Position numbers and translations under genes: made by a program. The notes below the pieces were generated by a model. That model saw only the letters and a list, made by a program, of their open reading frames with translations. It ran no database searches and was not told the origin of the DNA. DNA of 64,000 bases from Mycolicibacterium rufum (GTDB lineage: Bacteria > Actinomycetota > Actinomycetes > Mycobacteriales > Mycobacteriaceae), in contig NZ_CP103313.1 of the NCBI RefSeq assembly GCF_022374875.2, forward strand, positions 1 through 64,000. The letters run 5' to 3'. Within the stretch, counting starts at the first letter, position 1. Each line of letters opens with the position of its first letter. Shown one piece after another: positions 44,212-53,287 of the stretch.

Positions 44212-44961
44212 CTAGGACCGATGGTTTTCCAGGCGCCCCAGCTCATGACGCCATGCGATGGTGTCGTTTAGTGCGTTACCGAGATCTGGAAGCTCTGCAG
44301 CGTCATCGTCTGTCAGTTCAGCCAGAGCGCCACCCGCAGAAGCGATCTGAAGCGACAAACGCGAGATGGTGTCGACGCTGATCGCCTGTATCACCGCCCG
44401 CTCGACAGTTTCGGCAACGCTAGTGAGCCCGTGCGCGCGGAGAATAACCACCGGTCGATCGCCCATGGCAGCAACCATTTCCTGGGCGAGTTGCCGATTC
44501 CGCAACAACACTCCCCGCGGATACACGGGCACGCCACCCGCGGCAAGCCGAAAACCAGGGATGTCGAACGCTCCGACGATCGGTCGGACAGCCAGACCGG
44601 CGAGATCGGCGGCAACTACCGCTGCGGGATGCGCATGCACCACAGCATTGACATCGCCTCGGGCGCGAAGCACCTCGGTGTGCAGCGGCAACTCGTTCGG
44701 GGGCTGGTAACCGTCATCGAATTCTCCCGCGGCACCCTCGGTGCCGTCCAACGTGACCAAACGGATGTCCTCTGCGGTGGTGAACGCTAGCCCGCGCTCC
44801 CGGGGACCGCGGCATCGGATCAGCAGCCGATCCCCGTCGACGCGCAGGCTGATGTGGCCGAGGATGCCTGGCGCCAAGTCGCGCGCCGCGAGGACGCGGC
44901 AAGCAAGCGCGATCGCCTGTCGTTCAGGGTCGAAACCCGTCCCCGAAGTGGTGGAGCTCAT
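44212..44961 (-). CDS. Class II aldolase/adducin-family enzyme
   Basis: From the ATG at 44961 this is 249 residues. The zinc-binding His pair is seen in AVVHAHPAAVVA, and a further His in RAHGLTSVAETV; Glu in PPNELPLHTEV is the likely catalytic acid. The family includes sugar-phosphate aldolases and aromatic decarboxylases such as 3,4-dihydroxyphthalate decarboxylase (PhtC type). Context favours an aromatic decarboxylase or an aldolase acting on a ring-cleavage product. Operator site ii lies 310 bp upstream, so the gene may have its own promoter; it is also the last gene in line with the minus-strand operon. Confidence 0.75.
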   Translation of the reverse strand: MSSTTSGTGFDPERQAIALACRVLAARDLAPGILGHISLRVDGDRLLIRCRGPRERGLAFTTAEDIRLVTLDGTEGAAGEFDDGYQPPNELPLHTEVLRARGDVNAVVHAHPAAVVAADLAGLAVRPIVGAFDIPGFRLAAGGVPVYPRGVLLRNRQLAQEMVAAMGDRPVVILRAHGLTSVAETVERAVIQAISVDTISRLSLQIASAGGALAELTDDDAAELPDLGNALNDTIAWRHELGRLENHRS

Positions 44962-45316
44962 CGGCAGCTCAGGGTTTCGGTATCGGCGCACTCCGTGGAG
45001 GCGATAACGACGTCCGCAGATGCTCCGCGCAAAGCGCGATGAGCGCTGCCGGGCACGATTATTACCATCGGTCTCACTTCCGTCTCGTCCGTCTCCGTTG
45101 GGCGGCGGTTGCCGGGGGGCAACGAAGCTGAAGCGGCGCCAGGATGAACCTGGTGGCGACGCCAGTGCAGGAATCATCGGCGCTCATTACCCAACACCGC
45201 ACTACGAAGCGATCACCGGCTGCACAGCGATCCAGTGCCGGGACTCAAGCGCCCGGGCATCTTTTTGGTAGAAATCAACTCTGTTATACAGAGATTATGG
45301 TTCATGTGCCGTCGAG
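44962..45316 (-). other. Gap between the aldolase-family gene and the 73-aa ORF
   Basis: About 350 bp holding operator site ii. The long in-frame extension of the aldolase gene across it (to 45177) is Arg/Pro-rich and not convincing as protein. Confidence 0.5.
45271..45300 (-). promoter_or_regulatory. Operator-like palindrome (site ii), upstream of the class II aldolase gene
   Basis: On the minus strand: CCATAATCTCTG, four bases, ACAGAGTTGATTTC. The same 30-bp layout as site i (24741-24770), with perfect CTCTG-N5-CAGAG symmetry. It faces the gene at 44961. Confidence 0.6.
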
Positions 45317-45538
45317 TCAACGGGTAAGATCGTCGGCGACTTGCCGATAAGCCGCCAGCAACATCGTGTGGGTGCCAATGTCGGTGTGGGTCGTCTCCTG
45401 AAGGCCATTCTGGCTTCTGGTTTCGTCGATGAATCGATCGCCATAGGCAGCGACGCGCCACCTGAACAAGCGTCCGCCGAGCGATCGGGCGGCGGATGAG
45501 TGACCCCGCCATGTCAGCACATCTGCGCCCCGCTTCAA
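45317..45538 (-). CDS. Small protein coupled to the extradiol dioxygenase gene
   Basis: A 73-residue frame starting with TTG at 45538, which overlaps the stop of the LigB-type gene (AATTGA). The sequence is coherent and non-repetitive (FRWRVAAYGDRFIDETRSQN, then THTMLLAAYRQVADDL). I recognise no family. Class III extradiol enzymes often have a small LigA-like subunit, so an accessory or small-subunit role is possible, but I see no specific similarity. Confidence 0.4.
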   Translation of the reverse strand: MKRGADVLTWRGHSSAARSLGGRLFRWRVAAYGDRFIDETRSQNGLQETTHTDIGTHTMLLAAYRQVADDLTR

Positions 45539-46530
45539 TTCGCCGTGGGGAGTGCGTGTTTCACACCCTGAGAGGATACATCGTCCGGGTCACTATTAGT
45601 CCAGGCGACGGCCATTCCCATCAGGGCGCGGGGGATGGGCTCGTAGACGCTGGCCCATGGCGTGTTGCCGCCGACGGCGCCGACGGCACATATCCATGAT
45701 CTCAGCTCGATGTTGCCACTGTTGAGCAGGTCTTCGCTGGTCAGTTTGCTCAGCTCGTAGCCGTTTCCGGTAGCAAGGCACTTCAGGGTGCGGCGATCGA
45801 ACTCGTCGTCGATTGAACCGTGAACGCGCGGCCCATGGTAGGCAGCCCATGGATAGCCGGCAGTGAAGTGTGAGAGCCCACCGGAGGCGTAGAGACCTAT
45901 CCGCTCGCCTGCGGGGCGGCGTGACCGCACGGCGTCGGCGATTGCGCGGCCGAGCGCGAAGCACCGTTTGGGCGATAACGACGGCGTGTGCACGGCATTG
46001 AGGAATACCAACACCACTGGGATTGGGTGGTCTCCAAGGATATTGGCCACAATCTCGCCATGGGCGTGTGAGTGCAAGGTGGTCTCACGAAAATCGGTGA
46101 CTGCGGTGACGTCGAATCCGGCCTCGACAGTGTGCTCACTCAAGTCCTTACTGAGCTCGGGCGAACTTTTCCAAAACCGCGCGTCTGGCAAGAAGCGGTC
46201 AGACACTGTGAACCCCTCTCCGGTGTGGATGGCTATCTGGGGCAGTGCCGATCCGTCGAAGTTTTCGTTTTGGTCGTCACCGATGATGATCAGGCAATCC
46301 AGTCGGTCTTGTCTGATGCTGTCACGCAGCCTTTGAAGCCCGTTCTCGATGTGCGCGTAACGCGCCGCAGCGTCGTCGAATGGTTCTTCGTCTTTCCTCA
46401 GGCGAGGTGGGGTCTTACCGCGTCGCAATGTGTAGCTTTGCCTGTTCTTTATGCGGAAGCCTTCCCACCTGGGAGGCGGGATGAAAGTGAAGGCATGGGA
46501 CGACGCGTAACCGGCTACAATCTCACCCAC
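45535..46530 (-). CDS. LigB-type (class III) extradiol ring-cleavage dioxygenase
   Basis: 331 residues, GTG start after GAGGAG. The class III fold has an early His (GYASSHAFTF), the strand DCLIIIGDDQNENFD with its metal-binding acidic residues, HSHAHGEIVANIL, and GLYASGGLSHF with the active-site His. It cleaves a catecholic ring next to the hydroxyls using Fe(II). The size and the start resemble gallate/protocatechuate 4,5-dioxygenase large subunits and related plasmid-borne enzymes. The nearby hydrolase and the hydratase-aldolase set fit processing of its meta-cleavage product. Confidence 0.83.
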   Translation of the reverse strand: MGEIVAGYASSHAFTFIPPPRWEGFRIKNRQSYTLRRGKTPPRLRKDEEPFDDAAARYAHIENGLQRLRDSIRQDRLDCLIIIGDDQNENFDGSALPQIAIHTGEGFTVSDRFLPDARFWKSSPELSKDLSEHTVEAGFDVTAVTDFRETTLHSHAHGEIVANILGDHPIPVVLVFLNAVHTPSLSPKRCFALGRAIADAVRSRRPAGERIGLYASGGLSHFTAGYPWAAYHGPRVHGSIDDEFDRRTLKCLATGNGYELSKLTSEDLLNSGNIELRSWICAVGAVGGNTPWASVYEPIPRALMGMAVAWTNSDPDDVSSQGVKHALPTAN

Positions 46531-46549
46531 GATTTCTCCTCATCTGAAG

Positions 46550-47779
46550 TCACAGCGATACCTGGTGGGAGAGAACGACTTCGCGTGCTTCGTGGGCTGA
46601 CTGCAGGATAGCGAAACATACTTCTAGCGTCGCGCGCCCCCAGCGACCGTCGTGCTGAACAGGGCGGTCCTCAGTGATCGCCCGATGTAGTTCAGCCAAC
46701 TCTGCGGCCCTGCCCCGCATGGTGCGCGCGACCGGTATTTCCTGCAATCCGTTCTGCCCGTACACCACCAGCCCGTCGGGCGACTGCCTGATCGCGCCGC
46801 GTTCGCAGGAAACCACGGTCAGGCCGAAGTAGGGGTGGTGCACAATCTCTCCGGGGGCGGAGTAACCCCAGAGCTCCTGTGACTCTTCGGTTGCCGTCGC
46901 AGCGCCGTAGCGGCCCTGCTCCTTCTGGGCTTCCAGCGCCGATTCGAGTTGGTCAGGGTTCTGACTGAGCGCAGCGAAGTTGCTGGCTACTCGCTGGTTG
47001 GCTTGGGGGCTGCGGCGGCCGCCGTCCTCTGCCACCCAGGAATGCAACTCCGCGACATCGAAAAACGCCCTCGCGTCATAGACGAGGGTGGCCGACACCC
47101 CGGATTGGAATTCGAGGTGGCAGGTGTATCCGCCTACGCATTCCCGGACGTCGTCCCAAAGTGTCGACGCACGCACGGTGCGGACCATACCGCCGGCTAT
47201 CTGCCGTACAACATCGACCTGGTGGGGTCCTTGGTTGAGAACTGGCCCGCTGGTCGAGCGCAACTCCGAGGTCGGCCACGGTCGCCGATTGAAGTCATTG
47301 AAGTTCCAGGTGTTCACCATGAGCAACTCGCCGAGATCGCCACTGCGTACAAGTTCGGCCATCGCTCGCACCGGCGCGTCGAAGCTGTGTGTGTGGCCGG
47401 CCATCAGCTGCACGCCCGCTGCCTGGGCCGCCTCGACCATTGCAGTGCAATCGTCGATCGACATGGCCAACGGCTTTTCGACGATCATGTGTTTTCTGTA
47501 ATGTGCGGCCATCAGGGCATGCTCCCGATGCAGCTCGGGAGGGGTGGCGATGTAGACGACGTCCACGCTTGGATCGGCACACAGTTGCTCTGCGTCGGTA
47601 TAGGTGTGGCCTGCGAACTCGGTGGCGAAGCGGGCGAGCGAGTGTGATCGGGTATCCGCAGCCGCCACAACCCGATACGGCAGCGTCGACATGTCCGGGT
47701 ACTGCTGGAAGATTCTGGCGACTGCCTGACCGATTCCGAGAAATCCCAGGCCTAGTTCGCGTGAAGCGACATCTGTCAT
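46550..47779 (-). CDS. Gfo/Idh/MocA-family oxidoreductase, probable cis-dihydrodiol dehydrogenase
   Basis: 409 residues. The N-terminal Rossmann motif is GLGFLGIGQAVARIF, with the family block VVYIATPPELH and the signature EKPLAMSIDDC; HTHSFDAPVRAM and QGPHQVDVVRQI follow. The length and architecture match the 4,5-dihydro-4,5-dihydroxyphthalate dehydrogenases (Pht4/OphB type), which are Gfo/Idh/MocA enzymes beside Rieske oxygenases. Being placed directly after oxygenase 3, it most likely rearomatises the dihydrodiol made by that oxygenase. Confidence 0.85.
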   Translation of the reverse strand: MTDVASRELGLGFLGIGQAVARIFQQYPDMSTLPYRVVAAADTRSHSLARFATEFAGHTYTDAEQLCADPSVDVVYIATPPELHREHALMAAHYRKHMIVEKPLAMSIDDCTAMVEAAQAAGVQLMAGHTHSFDAPVRAMAELVRSGDLGELLMVNTWNFNDFNRRPWPTSELRSTSGPVLNQGPHQVDVVRQIAGGMVRTVRASTLWDDVRECVGGYTCHLEFQSGVSATLVYDARAFFDVAELHSWVAEDGGRRSPQANQRVASNFAALSQNPDQLESALEAQKEQGRYGAATATEESQELWGYSAPGEIVHHPYFGLTVVSCERGAIRQSPDGLVVYGQNGLQEIPVARTMRGRAAELAELHRAITEDRPVQHDGRWGRATLEVCFAILQSAHEAREVVLSHQVSL

Positions 47780-47817
47780 GTGTGCGACCTAACTGAGGGC
47801 TATTGGACGATTGGGCA

Positions 47818-48330
47818 TTAGAAGAAGATCGAAATCGCTCGTGGCAGAACGCTATGAGCCAGGGTGATGACCCGGGCGGCCAGCAGCAGGCCCGAGTGCT
47901 TGTCTCGGCGTAGAACGTCTTGTCGTTTGCCGATAAAGAAGCTTTCGTGGCGTTCATGGCGTACGAGAAACACCATGACGCTGGATCGGACGCTCAGCTC
48001 TTGATCGGACACATCGGTGACCAGGATGTCGCTGACAATGCGCTGAGTGATCGTGCGTGGAGTTTCCCCGGGAGCGAGCCCAGTAGCCAGCCGGGCAATT
48101 CTCAGCTTCAGCGATTCGTAGTCGTCGTTGAACAACAGAAACGGCGGTAGGCCGTCATCATCGTCGACCGGATGCGTGCTGGACTCTGGGAATGGCATCG
48201 TGTATCTGACATCCGGCGCCAATAAGCCCAGCCACTCGTCCAGCCGCCCATCATCGAGAAGCATGGTCTCCCGCGCATAGAATTCGTTTATTCGCAGCCG
48301 CAGTTCCACGTCCAACTGGCTGGTCTCCAT
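47818..48330 (-). CDS. Rieske oxygenase beta subunit 3
   Basis: 170 residues, NTF2 fold: LRLRINEFYARETMLLDDGRLDEWLGLLAPDVRYTMPF, TPRTITQRIVSDILVTDV, and C-terminal ITLAHSVLPRAISIFF. It follows the alpha 3 gene with 2 bp between stop and start. Confidence 0.92.
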   Translation of the reverse strand: METSQLDVELRLRINEFYARETMLLDDGRLDEWLGLLAPDVRYTMPFPESSTHPVDDDDGLPPFLLFNDDYESLKLRIARLATGLAPGETPRTITQRIVSDILVTDVSDQELSVRSSVMVFLVRHERHESFFIGKRQDVLRRDKHSGLLLAARVITLAHSVLPRAISIFF

Positions 48331-48332
48331 GG

Positions 48333-49649
48333 CTAGGCCGGCTCCGTCATAGTTCGGTGCCAGTGCCGATAGAACTCGCGCTGATAGGCTTCGCTGATCT
48401 GCGGCCTGACATTGCCGGGTAACTCCGCAACCAGCGACTCCATTGGTTCGACGTCCTCGCCGAGTGAGTAGTTGAACGGCACATCCCGGGCGACTCCGGT
48501 GTCAAGGGCGTCAGACAATCGTTCGAAGTTTTCGTGATCATCGGGCGTCACGAGACCGGCCGCCGATTGCCGCTGACTCAAGACGAAGACCATACGTTCC
48601 TTGACAGCACGGGGCGCGGAGCTTTCCACCAAACACCACTCCCAAACCTCGGTCAACCGCGGTCCCCGAGGCTGCCACATGATGAATCCCCGACCGTAAA
48701 AAGCCGTGCCCATGCCAATCATGCTGAAGTTTGGGAAGATATTGGCTACGTGAAAGCTGTAGGGCTGCACGGGGGATGTCGCCAACCGCTCGTCTTGCAG
48801 GCGCTGCCGCTCGGTTAGCCAGTCGACTGCTTCGGTACCCAGCGTTTCGGCTTGGGCGAGATCGTCCTGATAGAAATTCTTACCGACTGCCAGTTGCAGC
48901 AACCCATGGGGCGCGCAGCCGTCGAGAACCACGCTGTAGTGCTGCCCCTCGTCTATCGAAAAGTTGATGCGGGCAGTCTGCCCAGCTTTCGACAGTGCGG
49001 AAACCGATCCGTGAGTGGCAGCGAAGTGATACTGGTCGCCGCCGAAGTTCTCGGCCAACAACTTCCAGTTGACGGGCATGAGGTAGCGGTGCAGGCCGGG
49101 AACGACCTGCAGGCCGTTGGGGTCACAGTCGAGTAGAAAGTTGTCGAGGTACCACAGCAGGCCCTCCCCCAGATATTCTTCCAGCGGCGGCGCCGACTGA
49201 TCCCAGCAAGCAAAGATAAGTCCTTTGTAGGTAGCTACCCGGGGGGAGACGAGGCCCATGCTGGCCTTATCAAACTGCGGCCCGTAGGCGCTCTCGGCTA
49301 GCGGAACACTGCGCAGCCGTCCGGCAGTGTCGTAACTCCAGCCGTGATAGCCGCAGTGAAAGATGTTCGCGTTGCCCATGTCGAACTGACAGACTTTATT
49401 GCCCCGGTGCCGACATTTGTTCAGCAGCACACGAACACGAGATTCCTTGTCCCGGCATACGATCACGGCGTCGTCGGCCATATAGGTTGTGCGGAAGTCA
49501 CCGGGCTTGGGGATCATGGACTCGTGGCCGACGAAAAGCCACGACCGCTTGAAGATGGAGTCGAGTTCCCGCTGGTACACCGCCTCGTCGTAGAAGGCCG
49601 AGGAGTCTATCGGCAGCGCCGGGCCGGTTTTGGAACCGATTGTCTCCAT
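48333..49649 (-). CDS. Rieske ring-hydroxylating oxygenase alpha subunit 3
   Basis: 438 residues from the ATG at 49649, which overlaps the hydrolase stop by one base (TTG at 49652 is also possible). Rieske ligands Cys79/His81 (CRHRG) and Cys99/His102 (CGYHGW; Gly replaces the more usual Pro). Mononuclear site: Asp205, His208 and His213 in GGDQYHFAATH. It is a third oxygenase type, distinct from alpha 1 and 2. Together with beta 3 and the Gfo/Idh/MocA enzyme it forms a complete dihydroxylation and rearomatisation set. No reductase is nearby. Confidence 0.93.
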   Translation of the reverse strand: METIGSKTGPALPIDSSAFYDEAVYQRELDSIFKRSWLFVGHESMIPKPGDFRTTYMADDAVIVCRDKESRVRVLLNKCRHRGNKVCQFDMGNANIFHCGYHGWSYDTAGRLRSVPLAESAYGPQFDKASMGLVSPRVATYKGLIFACWDQSAPPLEEYLGEGLLWYLDNFLLDCDPNGLQVVPGLHRYLMPVNWKLLAENFGGDQYHFAATHGSVSALSKAGQTARINFSIDEGQHYSVVLDGCAPHGLLQLAVGKNFYQDDLAQAETLGTEAVDWLTERQRLQDERLATSPVQPYSFHVANIFPNFSMIGMGTAFYGRGFIMWQPRGPRLTEVWEWCLVESSAPRAVKERMVFVLSQRQSAAGLVTPDDHENFERLSDALDTGVARDVPFNYSLGEDVEPMESLVAELPGNVRPQISEAYQREFYRHWHRTMTEPA

Positions 49650-50599
49650 CAACGTTGCCCTCGGGACTCGCGATCACCTTGAAGATAGTTGGTGAGGATT
49701 TGGTTGAACTCTTCCGGCCGTTCCCACTGCGGCCAATGGCCACAATCCTCCATCAATGCGAATTCAGCGCCGGGAATTAGCTCGGCTGCCCGCCGTCCGA
49801 ATTCCACCGTCGACGAGGGATTGTGACTCGTCCACAGCACGAGCGTGGGCCTGGTCAAGCTGGTCAATCGCTCAGCCGTGAGATTGTCCTCAGCAGTCGC
49901 CGCTGAGGGCGGCGCCGTCGCGTTCGTCAGTGCCGACCGCGATTCTTCGCTCTGGTAAAGCGCCCACCGCAGCGCCACCAGTTCATCGGTCAGGTCGCGG
50001 TCAGGGTGGTGGAAAAGCCACGCCATCCTCTCCCGCACATTCGCCGGACTCGGGTCAGCCAGGAATTGCCGGGTGACCCGGGCAAGCTCTGCGCGCCCGG
50101 CAGCGGTGCGAGCCTCGGCATCGGCGCCGACCTCTAGCGTCAACCGCGCGCCGCACAGGTAGATCAACCGGTCGACACGGTCGGGATGTTCCAACGCAGT
50201 CCACGCCGCGATCCAACCTCCTAACGACTCGCCGACCAGGTGGGCTCGGTCGATGCCTTCCTGGTCCATGTATCCGAGTAGGTGACTGACATAGTCCTTA
50301 CGGTTCGGGGCGACCTCACAACCACGGGTGAGACCGTGACCCAACAGGTCCAGCGCATGCACTCGGAAATGACGCGACAGCGCCGTCACATTGCGGGCGA
50401 AGGCTTCGGCGTGACCGCCTCCCCCGTGCAGGAGAATGAGGTCCGGACCTTCCCCTGCCTGAATTGTCCTGGTACGGACGCCGTCGACATCTACGAAGCG
50501 TGTTTCCGCTCCAAGCAAGCTCACCCAGATTGAATCATGTTGGAGCAATTTCGAGCTTCCTCTCGGCGAGCGGACAATATAGCCATGTGTATCATACAT
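49649..50599 (-). CDS. Alpha/beta hydrolase, probable meta-cleavage product hydrolase
   Basis: From the ATG at 50599 this gives 316 residues; the frame is open further upstream (ATG at 50650), but that part looks non-coding. The oxyanion block LILLHGGGGHAEAF, nucleophile Ser125 in GESLGG, and terminal His in MEDCGHWPQWERPEEF are in MhpC/BphD order. These enzymes split C-C bonds in 2-hydroxy-6-oxo-dienoates from extradiol cleavage. It is the first gene of the minus-strand operon that ends with the LigB-type dioxygenase, which supports this role. Confidence 0.85.
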   Translation of the reverse strand: MYDTHGYIVRSPRGSSKLLQHDSIWVSLLGAETRFVDVDGVRTRTIQAGEGPDLILLHGGGGHAEAFARNVTALSRHFRVHALDLLGHGLTRGCEVAPNRKDYVSHLLGYMDQEGIDRAHLVGESLGGWIAAWTALEHPDRVDRLIYLCGARLTLEVGADAEARTAAGRAELARVTRQFLADPSPANVRERMAWLFHHPDRDLTDELVALRWALYQSEESRSALTNATAPPSAATAEDNLTAERLTSLTRPTLVLWTSHNPSSTVEFGRRAAELIPGAEFALMEDCGHWPQWERPEEFNQILTNYLQGDRESRGQR

Positions 50600-51293
50600 T
50601 CCTAGAATGTCCAAAGATGGAAATTTAGGGTTCTGTGTAAATGGACTCATCCCATCGACGGAACCGTGCACACGTCGACCCGCCCCAGGCCAACTCCACG
50701 CGGGGTGTAAGTGGTCGCTCGATCGCGCCCGAGGCTGCCTGGTCGGACTGGAAAATGACCTGTGAGCCTGCGGGGGGCCGAGGAGTACTACGGAGGGGAT
50801 GTCGGTACGGCACTGTGCGTTTCGGGTCAGACGGCGGCTTCGAGGGGACCCGGATGCCGTAGCGGCGGGTTGGGCGATGGGATTGCGTCGCTTGCGTTCC
50901 CTGTGTTGCACATGCAGGGAATTCTCGTCCCCGCCGCCGCCGGCGGCGTCGGCCTGGTTATCTCTGCCTACGAACAGCGAACGCACCTAGGACAATTACG
51001 TCTGACCCGCAGCGAAGACCTGACACCCGCGCTCTACACTCAATGTCGGTGCAGCTAGCCGCGGCGGCGCGCACGCCTCTCGTGTTCACACACACCGGGC
51101 CGTCAGATCATGATGAGAAGCACACGCATGCCTCGCGGCCTTACTCACACGCGACTCGGAGACACATCCTCTGTGCCCGGTCCGCCAAGCGTCGTAATCG
51201 GCTCGACGGATGTGACTGACATCTGATTCACGAAGTCTGCTGCGCAGCAGCCTCTTCGGCAAAGGAGATGCCTCGCGCCCAAATCACGACATG
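50600..51293. other. Intergenic region
   Basis: Nearly 700 bp with no supported gene. The 50560-50640 part is AT-richer and probably holds the promoter of the hydrolase operon. The rest looks like worn-out sequence without recognisable coding remains. Confidence 0.45.
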
Positions 51294-52343
51294 CTATCGG
51301 CGTAAGTTCTGTTGTAGATCGAGCGCGATGTCGGGGATGAGGTCTTCCTGTCCTCCGACTAGTCCGCGTTCGCCGACCGCGAGCAGGATCGCACGAGTGT
51401 CGAGGCCGTACTGTTTCGCGGCGGCTTCGGCATGACGCAGGAAGCTCGAGTACACGCCTGCGTATCCCAGGGTGAGGGTCTCCCGGTCGACTTGGACCGG
51501 CCGATCCTGCAGCGGTCGGACGATGTCGTCGGCGGCGTCCTGCAGCCCGAAGAGATCACAGTTGTGCTTCCAGCCATGGAGATCGGCCACGGCGATGAAC
51601 GGCTCGATCGGGCAATTGCCCGCCCCGGCGCCGTGACCGGCCAGCGAGGCGTCAACCCGGGTGACACCTTCCTCAACGGCCACCACGGTATTGGCCACCG
51701 ACAACGACAGATTTTGGTGCGCGTGAATGCCGATCTGCGTACCGGCATCGAGCACGTCGCGATACGCACGCACCCGGTCCCGGACACTGCCCATCGTCAA
51801 CCGCCCACCGGAATCGGTGACATAAACGCAATGCGCGCCATAGGATTCCATCAGCTTGGCCTGGGCAGCCAGATGTGAGGGTTCGGCGAGGTGCGACATC
51901 ATCAGAAACCCGGAAACATCCATGCCCAGTTCGCGGGCCGTTCCGATGTGCTGTGCCGAGACATCGGCCTCGGTGCAGTGCGTTGCGACCCGGACCGAGG
52001 TCACCCCCAGTTTGTAGGCGTGCTCGAGTTCGCGGACCGTCCCGACCCCAGGCAACAGCAGAGTCGTGAGTTTGGCGCGGTGTACGACGTCTGCGGCCGC
52101 TTCGATCCATTCCCAGTCGGTGTTGCTCCCGGGACCGTAGGTCAGGCTGTGCCCGGCCAGGCCGTCACCGTGGGTGACTTCGATGGCGTCGACTCCGGCA
52201 GTGTCGAGTGCGCCTGCGATCGCCGCGACCTTCTCCGGACTGATCCGGTGGCGCATGGCATGCATACCATCGCGCAGTGTGACGTCCTGAATGTAGAGCG
52301 CCGCACCCTCAGTCGCATGGGGCCGGCTAACCGTCTCAGTCAT
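51294..52343 (-). CDS. 4-hydroxy-2-oxovalerate aldolase
   Basis: 349 residues from ATG 52343. DRE-TIM/HMGL-like aldolase: the catalytic Arg-Asp is in [16 protein letters not shown] (Arg24, Asp25) and the Mn ligands are in [12 protein letters not shown]. The C-terminal communication domain is present ([13 protein letters not shown] to [19 protein letters not shown]). It splits 4-hydroxy-2-oxovalerate to pyruvate and acetaldehyde and channels the latter to the dehydrogenase encoded just upstream (ATGA overlap). It is of the BphI/HsaF/MhpE type. Confidence 0.94.
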   Translation of the reverse strand: MTETVSRPHATEGAALYIQDVTLRDGMHAMRHRISPEKVAAIAGALDTAGVDAIEVTHGDGLAGHSLTYGPGSNTDWEWIEAAADVVHRAKLTTLLLPGVGTVRELEHAYKLGVTSVRVATHCTEADVSAQHIGTARELGMDVSGFLMMSHLAEPSHLAAQAKLMESYGAHCVYVTDSGGRLTMGSVRDRVRAYRDVLDAGTQIGIHAHQNLSLSVANTVVAVEEGVTRVDASLAGHGAGAGNCPIEPFIAVADLHGWKHNCDLFGLQDAADDIVRPLQDRPVQVDRETLTLGYAGVYSSFLRHAEAAAKQYGLDTRAILLAVGERGLVGGQEDLIPDIALDLQQNLRR

Positions 52344-53287
52344 CGCGTGGCCTCCTGCACAGTGTTCGCCGCGATCCGCTCGGCCACCTGTAGTGCCGCC
52401 GAGGTCATGATGTCGAGATTGCCGGCGTAGGCCGGCAAGTAGTGCGCGGCACCCTCGACTTCTAGGAAGACCGCCACCTTCCACAGCCCGGGCCCCTTGT
52501 CGACTCCTCCGGTCAGGGTCGCGACGGACTCGGCGTCGTCGAGCTGGGTGAACTGCACTTCCTGTTTGAGTCGGTAGCCCGGCACGTAGGCCGACACCTT
52601 CTCCACCATGTCTATAACCGACTGCCTGATGCGGTTCTGATCGGGATCCGTCACGAGAGCCAAGACGGTATCGCGCATGATCAACGGTGGCTCCGCGGGA
52701 TTGAGAACGATGATCGCCTTGCCGTGTGCTGCTCCGCCTACCTTTTCGATTGCCGCTGAGGTGGTTTGGGTGAATTCATCGATATTCGACCGTGTTCCCG
52801 GACCCGCCGATTTCGACGCGATCGAGGCGACGATCTCGGCGTAGTGCACCGCCGTGACCGATGAGATCGCCGCGACGATAGGGATCGTCGCCTGACCGCC
52901 GCAGGTGACCATGTTGACGTTCGGCGCACCCAAGTGGTCGTCGAGATTCACGGCAGGCACGACGTAGGGACCGACTGCAGCGGGAGTCAGGTCGATCAGC
53001 CGCTTGCCAAAGGTACGCAACGCTTCCTCGTTGACGAGATGCGCTTTCGCCGACGTGGAATCGAAGATGATGTCGATCTCATCGAATTCGGCGTGCTCGA
53101 TCAAACCCTGCACACCGGTGTCGACTGTGCCGATACCCATCCGGCGGGCACGAGCCAGACCATCCGACGACGGGTCGATGCCGACCAACACAGCGATCTC
53201 GACGTTGGTCGCCAACTTCTTCAATTTGACGACTAGGTCGGTACCGATGTTGCCCGAACCGATGACTGCGACCTTGGAGTGACTCAT
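52340..53287 (-). CDS. Acylating acetaldehyde dehydrogenase
   Basis: 315 residues of the BphJ/HsaG/MhpF type. NAD fold start [17 protein letters not shown], catalytic Cys129 in [12 protein letters not shown]. It converts acetaldehyde (or propanal) with CoA and NAD+ to the acyl-CoA. It overlaps both neighbours by 4 bp, as expected for the aldolase-dehydrogenase complex. Confidence 0.95.
   Translation of the reverse strand: MSHSKVAVIGSGNIGTDLVVKLKKLATNVEIAVLVGIDPSSDGLARARRMGIGTVDTGVQGLIEHAEFDEIDIIFDSTSAKAHLVNEEALRTFGKRLIDLTPAAVGPYVVPAVNLDDHLGAPNVNMVTCGGQATIPIVAAISSVTAVHYAEIVASIASKSAGPGTRSNIDEFTQTTSAAIEKVGGAAHGKAIIVLNPAEPPLIMRDTVLALVTDPDQNRIRQSVIDMVEKVSAYVPGYRLKQEVQFTQLDDAESVATLTGGVDKGPGLWKVAVFLEVEGAAHYLPAYAGNLDIMTSAALQVAERIAANTVQEATR

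Noticed and set aside
44962..45177. N-terminal extension of the class II aldolase-family protein
   Set aside because: The extra 72 residues are Arg/Pro/Ser-rich and lie in the region between operator site ii and the typical family start.
50600..50986. N-terminal extension of the alpha/beta hydrolase
   Set aside because: Low-complexity residues with no hydrolase pattern; the ATG at 50599 fits family length.
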